The notes beneath the pieces are model-generated. The model saw only the letters and a program-made list of their open reading frames with translations, was not told the DNA's origin and did not search any database. The position numbers were made by a program, and so were the translations under genes. A stretch of 64,000 nt of DNA from Malus domestica (lineage: Eukaryota; Streptophyta; Magnoliopsida; Rosales; Rosaceae): the NCBI RefSeq assembly GCF_042453785.1, contig NC_091666.1, positions 21,410,501 through 21,474,500 of the forward strand, written 5' to 3'. This document shows positions 48,329-59,334 of this stretch, piece by piece. Position 1 is the first letter of the stretch. Every line of letters starts with the position of its first letter.

Positions 48329-49796
48329 AAAAAAAAAAAAACTTTGCGCGACGAAACACACATCGTCACGCAAAGTCACTTTGCATGACAAAACTTTAAA
48401 TTTCGTCACACAAAGTCTTTACAAAAATAAATAAATAAAATAAAATTATTTTTTAAAAAATCTTTGTGCGACGAAACCAAATATTACGTCGCCTAAACCC
48501 AATTTATTTTTGTTTTTATTTATTTTTATATTATAAATTTTAAAATATAGTTATTCTCATAAGTTTTTATTATTTTTTAAAAACTTTTGCACGACAAATA
48601 TCAATATTTCATCGCCTAAACTTTGCTTGACCAATTTTTCATTGTGTAAGATCGTATCCTTCGTCGCACAAAGTGCTACGGTTTTTAAAACCAAAATAAC
48701 TCCTCCACAATTTTCTCAATGTATCTCTCAAGTTCTCATACCTCTGCTCTCTTTCCCTCTCCCCAAATCCAACCCCCTCTCTCACACTCAATCTCTTCTC
48801 TCTCTCTCTATCTCTATCTCTCACTCTCACTCACTCTCTCATTATCTCTTCTCAGCCTCTCCTCTCTCTCTACCTCTCACTTACTCATCTCTCTCCCTAT
48901 CTCTCACTCACTCTTAATCTTGCCAAAAGGTATTTTCTCTCCAAATTTTAATATATTTTACATTAATATGTGTTTTTGCAGTTAATTTTGGGTTTAGGTG
49001 GGGTTTGAGGTCGGGTATAGGTTGAGGGGTGGAGTTTGGGGTCAGATTTGGGGTATGCCAATTTTAGGGGAGGTTATGCCCATTTTTTGGTATTAATTTA
49101 TGTTTTTTTTTTTATTATTTGACCATGTTTGTTTGTTTTTTTTTTTTGTAGGGAATCTGTCAGGACTTTGACGATGAAAGCTGAGGATTATGATGCTATC
49201 GGACCATATCCCCCACCACCACCACCCCCAAAACAAACTTGTATTAGGATTTTATTATTGTAATTTGTTAATTTATATGTATATTATGGATAATTTGATC
49301 ACTAATTTTCATATGTAATTTTATTTTGAGTATGTCAATTTAAATTAAAGTAATTAAAAAAATAAAGGCATACAATTAAATTAAATTAAAAAGGTAAAAA
49401 TTCAAAAAATCTTGCACTACCAAATATTTTGTCGCACAAACAATTACTATAAGTAAATTAAATAATAGAAATAATAGAAAAAAAATTCAATTTAATTAAA
49501 TAAAAAAATAAAAACTAAAAACTTTCGTCCGCAAAATCTTGCACTACCAAATATTTCATTGTGCAAAATATTAAATTAATTTAATTAAATCAAAAATCAA
49601 AAATAAAAAACTTAGCGTGACGAAATATTTTGTCGTGCAAAGTACCTTCGTGTTTCGTTGCGCAAACCCTATCTTCACGAGCTTTGCACGACGAACCATG
49701 CGTGACAAAAATTTCATCGCACAAGGTTTTGAGCGACAAAATCTTACTTTGCGCAACAAATCTTATTTCGTCGCGCAAAGTGTTTTTTGTAGTAGT
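48329..49796 (-). mobile_element. Non-autonomous CACTA element, 1.47 kb
   Basis: The right end GTGTTTTTTGTAGTAGT is the inverted CACTACTACAAAAAACAC terminus; the left terminus is worn to an A-run followed by CTTTGCGCGACGAAAC. Dense GCGCAAAG and GACGAAAT motifs occur at both ends. The interior has CT-rich DNA and exon/intron-like boundaries (GCCAAAAG/GTATTTTC and TTTTTGTAG/GGAATC). Copy 1 near 12258 is the empty site. Confidence 0.8.
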
Positions 49797-50759
49797 ATCA
49801 ACAAAGGCCCATTTGTGTCATATGCATTAATAAGTCTTGGACAAAGCATGTAGTGACATGGAATATGTATAAAGGTGCTCGTCTATGAGATCGAGTTCAC
49901 TAAATATTAACCAACCATAAAAGTGTACGAAAGGAAGATTTCCTACTTGTCAATCATTCCACACTTTTGAGTTATAGATGCTACTAGTACTTATACATGA
50001 GGCTTCACTGGTTATCTTGTGTTAATGAAACTGATATCAGTCTCACCTTGAAGCTCTCAAACAATAGCGGAGCCCTTTAGTGGGAGGTTCGGGATCATGT
50101 GTATCAACATGGAGATACGTGAATGCACAAAAAGGAATCTGTCACCTTCTAGGTGATCATGAAGGTTGATATTCTAGTAGCCTATTGACGATCTATCTCC
50201 AGAAGCAGTCTTTGGCCAAAGCAACGTACATGAGATACATCATGGCGATCATATTCATGCTTAGCATTTGACAAATGTTCCATTCTCTAAAATATATGAT
50301 TGGAATATAGTAGACAAATGAACTTAATTGCATTGTAACTGTAACTAAGGTTCTAAATATGTGTTATATGAATTCAAACATATGCTAACTAATCTAGGTA
50401 GCTGAAACTCATTGTTAAATGTTACTATTCGGTTTGTAGATATTCCTATAAGGTTGAATTAGAATGGTTTCTAACTATGTAAAATTGATGAAGTCTGAAT
50501 TTAATATGAATTGTTTATAGAAATCTTTTTTCATTTTATATTTGATTAATCGGTTTGGGCCTTATATTTATTATAAGTTACTTGAACTAAAATAAATAAG
50601 GAAGTCTAGTCCGATAGAAAAGACTGAATTAACAAAATAAATAAAATAATAGCGAATCAGGCTAAAACCAAATAACAAAGGGGGTGTGCGGCAAGCCCAA
50701 ATGATGTCTCTTAAAGACATATGGCACACATATATATGATAGTAGATTAAATTGTAATC

Positions 50760-51850
50760 TACGTTTGTTGCACCGGACTATTTCGGACTGGACTAGCTTT
50801 AGGGACTAAGCTAGACTGGCTTAGACTAGACTAAGCTGGACTGATTTAGGGAAGTGTTTGGTGTAGCATTGGACTAAGAAGCAGGATTACAATATTATAT
50901 TATTTTATATTAATTTACTATATATCGATTAATATTTTATTATTATTATTTCTTTTTCTTTTTATTTCTAGAATCCTCTTCTTCATTTTGGAAAGATCTC
51001 GTCCATAAACCCACTTAGGCAAACTGACATTCCACTTTGAGAAAACAAAGCAGCAATCCATCTCGCAAAGCCTTCTCTCTCGCGGGTAACTCTCAATTGT
51101 TCATCAATCTTTGCTCTTCAATTATTAATCTATCTCTTATCAATTTTATTTTAGATTTTGTGCTTAAACCTTCATGGGTTTTAATGGATATTTCAAAATT
51201 TTGTTTTCTGCCCCTTTCCCTTTTTCCCCATTTTTGTCCCTCCGCCTCTCCCTCCCATTTCCCTTTTCTCCCCATCTTTGCACCTTTTTTTTTTGTTACC
51301 AGTGTCTCCCTCCCCTTCCTTTTGTTTCTCTCATTTCTCCTCTGTATAATGTTCTGTCTCCCATCGCTCTCTTTGTATTTATTTTTTCTATTTTCTTCAA
51401 ATTTGGTTCTTGTATTTTCTAGGCAAATCATAGTTGGTCAAGAAAAATCACTCAGAGTCATTGCACCAATGCTAAAGTTTTCAATCTTGCTGTCAGCGGA
51501 AGAATCTGGATCACCATCAGACCCATTTTTGCCGTCGTTCAGGTAGACCCAGATGGAAAAAGACACCAAATCATCGACCCAGATGCCAAAAGGGCGCTGG
51601 GTTTATGGGACGAAGGAGGGTTGGTGCTGCTCATGCGGGTTTGAGCGACGTTGCTTGCAGAACAGGGAGACGGGACTAGCAATCCCGTGGTTTTTAGGGG
51701 GTCTAAGACCTCTTAGTGAAGCCTTTAGTGTAGGCGAGTCCGGGCTAGTCTCATTAAGACTAGTCCCGCATGATAACAAACATCAGACTGGACTAACTAT
51801 TAGTCCAGTCCAGTCCAGTCCCACTTAGTGAGGACAAACAAACGCTCCCT
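50760..51850. mobile_element. Non-autonomous TIR transposon, possibly PIF/Harbinger, with gene-like interior
   Basis: It interrupts the LEA6 3' flank; the LEA2 and LEA3 flanks read straight through TGTAATCTTACTGGC. The left end has CGTTTGTTGCACCGGACTA; the right end, inverted, GGGAGCGTTTGTTTGTC. Both have several GGACTGGACTA motifs. The interior at about 50980-51560 looks like a CT-rich leader, an intron start and a TTTTCTAG acceptor, then an ORF segment. That interior could be a captured host gene piece. The 169-codon ORF at 51037-51546 spans the supposed intron and is not called. Confidence 0.6.
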
Positions 51851-52063
51851 TACTGGCTTATGGAATGGTTGAATATATATGCCTAAAATGTAGTAAGTAC
51901 AAACAAAATAACGATAAGAAAAAAAAAAATAGGGCATCATATTTAAAAAACAAGTACAGCAATAATATCGTATTTCTGCAGAAAATACACTAAACTGACA
52001 AAGAGTGAAAAAAAAAATGAAAAAATAATAAATCAAGAATTAATATTGATCTCGCAAGTCTGA

Positions 52064-52696
52064 TCACTTGCACTGCAAACTTTTGAGCGTCTTTGATGAC
52101 AAATCAAATGCAATGGTACAGTCCATGGTGGAAGATTTCTTCTTCTTCATTATCAACATAAGTTCAACCTTTCCTGTCAACTTAGCCGCGCTGTTGAGAG
52201 TCAACACCCCGCTGTTCAATTCACTGCCAAGATTAGAACTGCTCAATGCACTTGAACTCAAGCTCACCTTGACGTCAATTTTTTTGGTGGAAAGCATTCC
52301 AGCCTTGCTCTTTGGAATAGAAACTTGCCCGACAGTTGCACCTTGGTACAAAAACGTGACAATGGCTGCATCAAACTTGTATGGACCAAAATTTGTGTTC
52401 TTGACTTTGATTTGGGTTGAGAATTTCGTGTCGAATGAAGGTGTTGCTGGGGCGGAGTTGAGCTCTTGGACGTTGATGTTGCCTAGTCTGACTTTCGGGG
52501 TCTTAACTTTCAGGACAGTGAGACTCATCGCTGTTATGACCATGATCTGAAACACAAGGAAAATACCAATGTAAATGGCTAACTTGATTCTCTTCTTGCG
52601 TTTCAGCTCATCAACGGATTCCAAAGACTCTGCATCACTTTTTGTGTAACCATTTGCCGGTGCTAAAGGATAAACCTGTTGGTTCTTTTCGGCCAT
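52064..52696 (-). CDS. LEA6: diverged LEA_2 / NDR1-HIN1-like protein
   Basis: Intact 210-codon gene. The N-terminal two thirds differ at many positions from LEA1-5: MAEKNQQVYP, YTKSDAESLESVDE, IYIGIFLVFQIMVITAMS and NTNFGPYKFDAAIV. It shares NTNFGPYK and VSIPKSKAG with LEA7. The last 40 residues or so are identical to LEA2/3 (Leu 173, SSKTLKS). This is a mosaic pattern suggesting gene conversion. Single helix and LEA_2-like domain are preserved. TATATATA at 52784-52791 is 88 bp from the ATG, closer than in the other copies. ACGCGT at 52891-52896 is conserved. Confidence 0.93.
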   Translation of the reverse strand: MAEKNQQVYPLAPANGYTKSDAESLESVDELKRKKRIKLAIYIGIFLVFQIMVITAMSLTVLKVKTPKVRLGNINVQELNSAPATPSFDTKFSTQIKVKNTNFGPYKFDAAIVTFLYQGATVGQVSIPKSKAGMLSTKKIDVKVSLSSSALSSSNLGSELNSGVLTLNSAAKLTGKVELMLIMKKKKSSTMDCTIAFDLSSKTLKSLQCK

Positions 52697-52783
52697 GTTC
52701 TTGTGATTGTTTGAGGTGTATGTTTTCAGGGATGAAACTTGGAAGTGAAGGGAGTTTGTGGAAATGACGGAAGAGTTGTGCGC

Positions 52784-52791
52784 TATATATA
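52784..52791 (-). promoter_or_regulatory. TATA box of LEA6
   Basis: TATATATA in the GCGCTATATATAGCG context, 88 bp upstream of the ATG. Confidence 0.65.
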
Positions 52792-52896
52792 GCGTTTGGA
52801 GTTTGGCCTATTTTCAATAAGTTGTGTAGGGGAATGAGCTTCCTGTAAAGTGAGAGTTTCAAGGGAAGAATTTGATTGCAGACGCGCCAAACGCGT

Positions 52897-53697
52897 CCAA
52901 AGCCAAAGGTGAACTTACTGTCTTCTAGATGATCGACGACTTTGGCGAAGCATCTAATATACACTTTAGATCATCTTATATTGTTATTTTTTCTTGCAGC
53001 TGTCTTGACATTGACATTCAAAATATCAACGGAAGCATCTATTAGTACACTTTAATATTTATAAACTTGGACAAGAAGGACATTTCTAGGGTGATTTTCA
53101 CACTATCAATTTCTCTTTTTGCACTTTTTAATTAATTATTTATTTTTCTTTAATTTATACAATCGTAAGACTAAAAAAATGTAGAAATACAGTAGCAGAA
53201 AAAAAAATATTAGATGAGTGCAGAGGAGAAAATTGAGGACGAAAAACACTTGTTTCTGTTTCTTATGGAAAAAGTAGAATATGGGTTCTCAAATTATAAT
53301 ATTAGACTGAAAGATATTTCATATTAATCCAGAAAAAACAAGGCTTAAGAAACTTAAATTAACATCCAAGCTAATATTTTGTTTCACATGTGATTGATAT
53401 GATTATTATAATAGAAAGCACATAACTCATAATACTAAAGTACAGGGAACATTTTAATATAAACTTTGCCTAGAACACAAACAATTGGATCTCTACAAGT
53501 CTTACAGAGAAAGGCACCTCATGTGTTATTTTGTATTTTATATCCATTTCTTTGTATGCTATGTGACACAAAAGACTTCTTCCTACATACAGCCGTCTAG
53601 ATTGATCCCGAATGTCAAAAACCCTACCCTATACGCGCGTTTTGGTTACATTATTTGAGCATTTCCTAGAAGCTTGTACCACACAACATTAACCCTC
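52897..53697. other. Divergent intergenic region between LEA6 and LEA7
   Basis: About 1.1 kb separates the two start codons. The sequence is AT-rich, without a recognised repeat or gene. It contains both promoters; an ACGCGCGT at about 53632 may be the LEA7 counterpart of the ACGCGT block. Confidence 0.6.
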
Positions 53698-53705
53698 TAT
53701 ATATA
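53698..53705 (+). promoter_or_regulatory. TATA box of LEA7
   Basis: TATATATA lies 140 bp upstream of the ATG at 53838, similar to the spacing in LEA2-5. Confidence 0.6.
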
Positions 53706-53837
53706 ACACACTACTCTTCCATCATGTCCACAAACTCCCTCCACTTCCAAGCTTTCATCCCACAAAGAAACTAGCAAAAGCTAGCGGATAACTAACATTG
53801 TTTCCACTTTCACATCAGAAAAGAATAAGAAATTAAT

Positions 53838-54429
53838 ATGACTTGGAAAAGAAATGATGAGGAATCTTTGCAATCTGCTGATGAGGTGAAACGCCAGAAA
53901 AGAATCAAGTTGGCCATTTATATTGGTTTTTTTTATTGTGTTTCAGATCATTATCATAACCACGATGAGCCTCACTGTCATGAAAGTTAAGACCCCGAAG
54001 GTCAGGCTAGGCAACATCAATGTCCAAGACCTCAACTCCATCCCGGCAACACCTTCATTCGACACTAAATTCACAACCCAAATCAGAGTCAAGAATACAA
54101 ATTTTGGTCCATACAAGTATGATGCTGGCATTGTCACGTTTTTGTACCAAGGCGCTACTGTCGGGCAAGTCTCTATTCCAAAGAGCAAGGCTGGAATGCT
54201 TTCCACCAAAAAAGTTGATGTAGAGGTGAGCTTGAGTTCAAGTGCACTGAACAATTCCAATCTTGGCAGTGAATTGAGCACCGGGGTGTTGATTCTCAAC
54301 AGTGCGGCTACGTTGACTGGAAAGGTTGAACTTATGTTTATTATGAAGAAGAAGAAGTCTTCCACCATGGACTGCACCATTGCATTTGATTTGTCATCAA
54401 AGACGCTCAAAAGTTTGCAATGCAAGTGA
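53838..54429 (+). pseudogene. LEA7: frameshifted LEA_2 copy
   Basis: ATG at 53838 opens a shortened N-terminus (MTWKRNDEESLQSADEVK) lacking the MAEK...YPLAPANGY part of the other copies. The basic patch and first helix residues follow. In an eight-T run at 53928-53935 the frame shifts by one base; the rest of the helix and the full LEA_2-like domain continue open in the next frame to the stop at 54427-54429. The C-terminus ends SSKTLKSLQCK, as in LEA2/3/6. It could be a recent pseudogene or an assembly error in the homopolymer. The downstream frame is otherwise intact, which favours recent damage or error. Confidence 0.85.
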
Positions 54430-55431
54430 TCAGACAAACCAAGTAGCGCAGTACAGGAGGGTGGAGTTGAACTGCATTCTTTCTGTAACATCTTTAGGAT
54501 TCAAATTGCGAGTGAACAAGACTAGTTCTTGATTTATTATTCTTTATGCGACCTTGAATTTGAATTTGATACAAATTTTTTAATTATTTTTTTAACCATT
54601 TATGCCAGTTTTTCCTTTCTTCCTGTCTCCAATATATGGTGCAGTTTCAAGTTTAAAACCTTTTAGATGTGTGCATTTTTACGCGTGTACTTGACTCTAT
54701 CATGGTTACTGTGTACTTGTTGGGCTAAAGGTTGCTCTTTAACTTGGTAATGTAAAATGTCACTTCTTCCCTGCGAATTAATTGTTCCCAATTGTGGCTG
54801 CCGCTAGATTTGAACGGCATCATTCTATCCTCACATATGTTTCTTGTGAGCTTCGTATAACTGTCAGTGAGTGTGAGTTTCTCAGAATCTGCTTTCTACA
54901 GTAAGACAGTCCTCTCAATTCTAGTGAGAGAAAATGTTTCATCTCTGTGAAAAATCATGAAAGTAGGAATCAATTCTTCTTGTATTCTCAAATTGATAAG
55001 CATTGCCTATTTTGAAATTATATGTTTTGATGATATATCGTTCTAATTATCAACGAAAGCTTTTGAGCCGCAGTTCATTTGAGAGAAACTTAAATATTTT
55101 CACTGTTGGATGCAGATTTCATACTAGCTGATCAGTATTATTTTTCATATCAGAGGATCACAAATCATTCTCTGTATTTGTGTTTAAAATAAACTTCTAT
55201 TTTCACAAATCATTCTGTATCTGGTGACTGAGCTTGGATGAAGATTGAGTTGTAACGATGGTTGCCTTCCTGAAACAGCTTCGGTAGAGGAGACTTGAAG
55301 CTACAGAGGAACTCGCTGCCACTTAGATTAGAATTGAGTGATCATTGAGCTTAAATGTGTACTTGTATTGCCATTCAACTGTTACATTGTGGTGGTTATT
55401 GACTTCTAGATGATCGATACCAAGAAAAAAA
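54430..55431. other. Downstream spacer of LEA7
   Basis: AT-rich, about 1 kb, with no recognised repeat, RNA or gene. Confidence 0.5.
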
Positions 55432-55925
55432 TGTTGGAATTTAAGTAAATTAACAGAAACTCTAATCACAATTCACAATACATATATATTTATATATCCA
55501 TCGTTAGTCTCAAACCTTAAACCCTTTCGATCCTTGAGAGGTCTGCCAGTTTCGATCCCATGACTAATTGGATTTGAACCTCCCTCAAACCCAACAACAT
55601 ACATGGATGTCAAGTAGTTTCTTCTACCCACTAAGAGACCTTATGTTCAGATGGTGATAGAGCCAAGAATGCTGAACGTTTTTCTCTATGAGCAGGGAAC
55701 TCTTGCACTTATAGAAGCAATGACAGCCAACTCCCATCTATCGTGGAGGGTTGGTTATTTTCTCATTGCTTCAAATCCCGATCATGGAGAGGTGGTTGTG
55801 ATTAGTGCTTCCTTTCAAATGCACGATGTAGCTTTCCACGTATCCAAACTCTTATTAATTTGTATTACCAACATATTATTTCTCCTTTATCTTTTACTAG
55901 TGGAGTCCACATAGGATTCTTACAT
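55432..55925 (-). mobile_element. Probable 3' LTR of a copia remnant, minus strand
   Basis: The minus strand reads TGTAAGAATCC (start) to AATTCCAACA (end), about 494 bp, preceded by the polypurine-like TGTGGGAGAA at 55926-55935. The opposite LTR was not found. An ORF at 55651-55914 lies inside and is not considered a gene. Confidence 0.6.
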
Positions 55926-56064
55926 TCTCCCACATGGACATTAACTAGTTCTGAAATAATATGTCCATGACAAATTATTCCTTAGTGATCACCTTTGAGT
56001 TTATCGCAGCTATCATCATATACACATCCATCAATATTCGTTTGAGACTTGAACCCTAGAAAGC
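55926..56064 (-). mobile_element. Copia remnant interior next to the 3' LTR
   Basis: Non-coding tail between the LTR and the hAT insertion. It continues on the far side at 59773. Confidence 0.5.
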
Positions 56065-56208
56065 AATGCATGCAGTGGCGGAGCCAGAAATCTTACCACA
56101 AGGGGTCTTAGTGTAAAAGTCCAAATAAAAATTTAGGATGGAAAAACATAATGAAAATGAAATCATAGTACTTTCATTCATAATTCATAACGGAAACAAT
56201 ATTACAAG

Positions 56209-58563
56209 CTATAATTGTCCACGACGAGGTTTCATATTTTGAAAACGAAGCATTATAGCTTCATTTTCAATACAAGCAAAAATATCTCTCTCAATATAAA
56301 CAAGCAAGCTATCACTCAACCATTGATCTCCCATTTTGTTCCTAAGTGGACCCTTAACAATATTCATGACAGAAAATGCTCTCTCCACTGAAGCAATTGC
56401 AACTGGTAAAACTAAAGACAATGTAATGAGCAAATATACATAATTGAATACTTGATGCATCCTTATCTCCACCAATTTTTTTGCAAGATCACCAATCCCT
56501 TCCAATTGAGAGAAATCACTACTGAAACGCACATAATGAATATAAATCTCAAGTTGATCTTCAAGTGCCAAATGATCCTCATCCGAAAAGTCTTGAGGAT
56601 AAAATTGAGCAAGACGAAGTAACTTTGGTTTATCAAAGGCTACAAATGAATCTTTCGGACTCAAACATGCCAAACAAATAAGCAACTCAGTATTTACCTC
56701 ATTAAAGCGATCCTCTAACTCCGTAATTTGCTCATCAATGACATAAATGAAGAGCTCCACACGATAATGATGACGATTCGTCTTTATTGGAGCATTACGC
56801 CTTGACCTCCCTGGAAGTATAAATGCCTCTTCCATGTTAGGAACATCAATATGATGTTTTTCACAAAAAGAAGATACTTCATCAACCAATGCATCGAACC
56901 CATTATTCCTCATCCAATGTAGCTTTTCCCTGCATGATTTCATTAAAGCCATTGCATTCACAATTTCTTGATCCTTCATTTGCAATGTTTGTGACAAATC
57001 ATTTGTGAGTCCCAATATGACTTTCATCAAGAAAAGGTGAAACACAAACTCAAAAGTACGTATGTCTCTCATTAACTTATTTGCTTCACCCGCACTTTCA
57101 TTGGGATTATCATCAATAACCATTTGAAGCACATGAACCACGGATGAAAACATGGAAATGATGCTAATCAAGGTACCATAGTGTGAATTCCATCGTGTGT
57201 CACTGACACGTTTGAGACTTGGTTCTTGATTTAAGCCTCGCCCCGTTATAAGACAATCGTTTTCAAAAGCTATCACAAGCTCTTCTTGAAGTTGTTGTCG
57301 AAGTAAATCACGCCGCTTACAAGATGCTCCAACATAATTAACCATACTATTAGCCGTTACAAAAAAAGAGGCAATGTCTATATTCTTCTTTGCTACAGCA
57401 ACAAGAGCTAGTTAAAGTTGATGTGCAAAGCAATGAACATAATATGCACAAGGTTGTTCTCTTAATATCTTTGTTTTAAGGCCATTCAACTCACCTCCCA
57501 TATTGCTAGCACCATCATAACCTTGTCCTCGTAGCTTGGAAATGCTCAAACCATTGCGAGAAAAGAATGTGTCAATAGCATCCTTTAGTGAACTTGAAGT
57601 AGTGTCGGTAACATGTTGGATACCCACAAATCTTTCAATTACATGCCCGTTGTCATCCACATAACGCAACACCATAGCCATTTGCTCTTTCACCGACACA
57701 TCACGTGCTTCATCCACCAATATTGAAAAGAATCTATCTTTTAGACCATCCATGATAGCATCAAGTGTTTCAAGGGCACATGAATTCACAATTTCTTTTT
57801 GAATGGAAGGAGTTAGTAATTTGAGATTCCCCGGAGCATTTTCCATCACAACTTCTCTAACTTTATCATCATTATCTGCAAGGAATTTCAATAGCTCCAA
57901 GTAATTTCCCTTATTGCTTGAAGTGGCACTTTCATCATGGCCACGAAAAGCAAGACCTAATAAAAACTTAGTGCACTTGATTGATGCATTCAAGCATGTG
58001 CGATAAGCCTTACGAGCTTGGTCGGAGTGTTTGCTCACTGCCGTTTCAATATGTGTAGCTTGATTCATCAAATTTGTAGCAGCTTCTCTAACCTTATTAT
58101 GAACACTCCCAACCGTTCCAACATGCATCTTAAATCTTTCTCTCCTTTTCTTCCAAGTCTTAAATCCATCTCTAGTGAAAGCTTCACTACCCATTTGTTC
58201 AAAATTGGTTTTAAAGAGATAGCAATAGAGACAAAATGCCGCATCTTTAGATATACTATACTCCAACCAATCAAACTCATTAAACCATAGGGGAATGAAG
58301 TGTCGATTAATTCCGGACATATTAGTTATTGGGAAATTATGACCTCTAGGTTGACGAGGTCCTTTTTGTAGATATGATCTTCGGACCTCATCTCTCATAT
58401 TAGCATCATAATCTATCATTTGAATTCTTAATCCATGATCAGCTTGAAGATTACCCAAAACATCATCTAACTGACTTTGTCTTGAACTTGGAGTTCTTGA
58501 ACTACCAACAGTATTCGAACTACCCGAACCCGATGATGACTTTCTCTTAAAAAACCGTTCCAT
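56209..58563 (-). pseudogene. hAT transposase (TTF zinc finger / DUF4371 / dimerisation), one nonsense codon
   Basis: From ATG 58563 the frame runs 784 codons with a single in-frame TAA at 57412-57414. Residues of about 1-30 are Ser/Lys-rich. A TTF-type zinc-finger region with FDWLEYS and AFCLYCYLF lies at about 95-120. A DUF4371-like catalytic part with FSILVDEARDVS and YDGASNMGG follows to about residue 383. After the stop the frame continues and ends with a hAT dimerisation region (LPVAIASVERAFSVMN, then LVYIERD) at about 705-755. It resembles plant zinc finger MYM-type 1-like proteins. With only one stop and otherwise open frame, it appears recently disabled. Confidence 0.92.
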
Positions 58564-58564
58564 A

Positions 58565-59095
58565 ATAATTCTACATATACAAAATATTCAAAATAAATAC
58601 TCACAATATAAACAAACCATCAACATAATCAAAATAAATATGAATTGGATTTCAATTAAATTAAATATATTCTACATATACAAAATAATGAAAATAAAAA
58701 CTCACAATATACACAAACCATCAACATAATCAAAATAAATATAAATTGGATTTCAATTAAATTAAATATATTCTACATATACAAAAAAATGAAAATAAAA
58801 ACTCACAATATAAACAAATCATCAACATAATCAAAATAAATATGAATTGGATTTCAATTAAATTAAAGATATTCTACATATACAAAATAATGAAAATAAA
58901 AACTCACAATATAAACAAACCATCAATATAATCAAAATAAATATGAATTGAATTTCAATTAAATTAAATATATTCTACATATAGAAAATAATGAAAATAA
59001 AAACTCACAATGTAATCAAATCACCAATATAATCAAAATAAATATGAATTAGGTTTCAATTAAATTAAATATATCATACATTATACATAGGGTTT
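58565..59095. repeat. Five tandem copies of a 101-bp repeat in the hAT 5' region
   Basis: TCACAATATAAAC-type landmarks recur at 58601, 58702, 58803, 58904 and 59005, a constant 101-bp period. Each unit has CAATTAAATTAAATATATTC. The array lies just upstream of the transposase start. Confidence 0.93.
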
Positions 59096-59334
59096 AGAAC
59101 TTACTTGAATTGTGAAATTTCACAATAACAATGTCAATGAGCAAATATAAAGAGAGCTGGCGCGGCACCTCAATGGTGGCAGCAAGGGAGGAGATGGAGT
59201 TGAGGGTTTGGGGGGGGGGGGGATTGAGTTTGGACTTAGGGTTGGAGGAGGAGAAAACAAAAGAAAATTGGGGGTTTTGGAATGGGGGAGTCGGATCTGT
59301 GAAAAAAGAAGAGAGCTGCCTTTTTTTTTCTTTT

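Larger units (their letters stand above)
43629..52696. repeat. Segmental duplication B, copy 2 (spacer + LEA6)
   Basis: Collinear with 8458-16180. Private insertions are a solo LTR (45835-47335), a CACTA element (48329-49796) and a TIR element (about 50760-51850). It lacks the MITE and the solo LTR of copy 1. The non-repeat parts at 43629-45245, 47400-48328 and 49797-50700 hold degraded retroelement sequence without a recognisable gene. Confidence 0.85.

Noticed and set aside
51037-51546. 169-codon ORF inside the TIR element
   Set aside because: It crosses a likely intron and is low-complexity Phe/Pro/Leu; the exon-like part is reported as a possible captured fragment instead.
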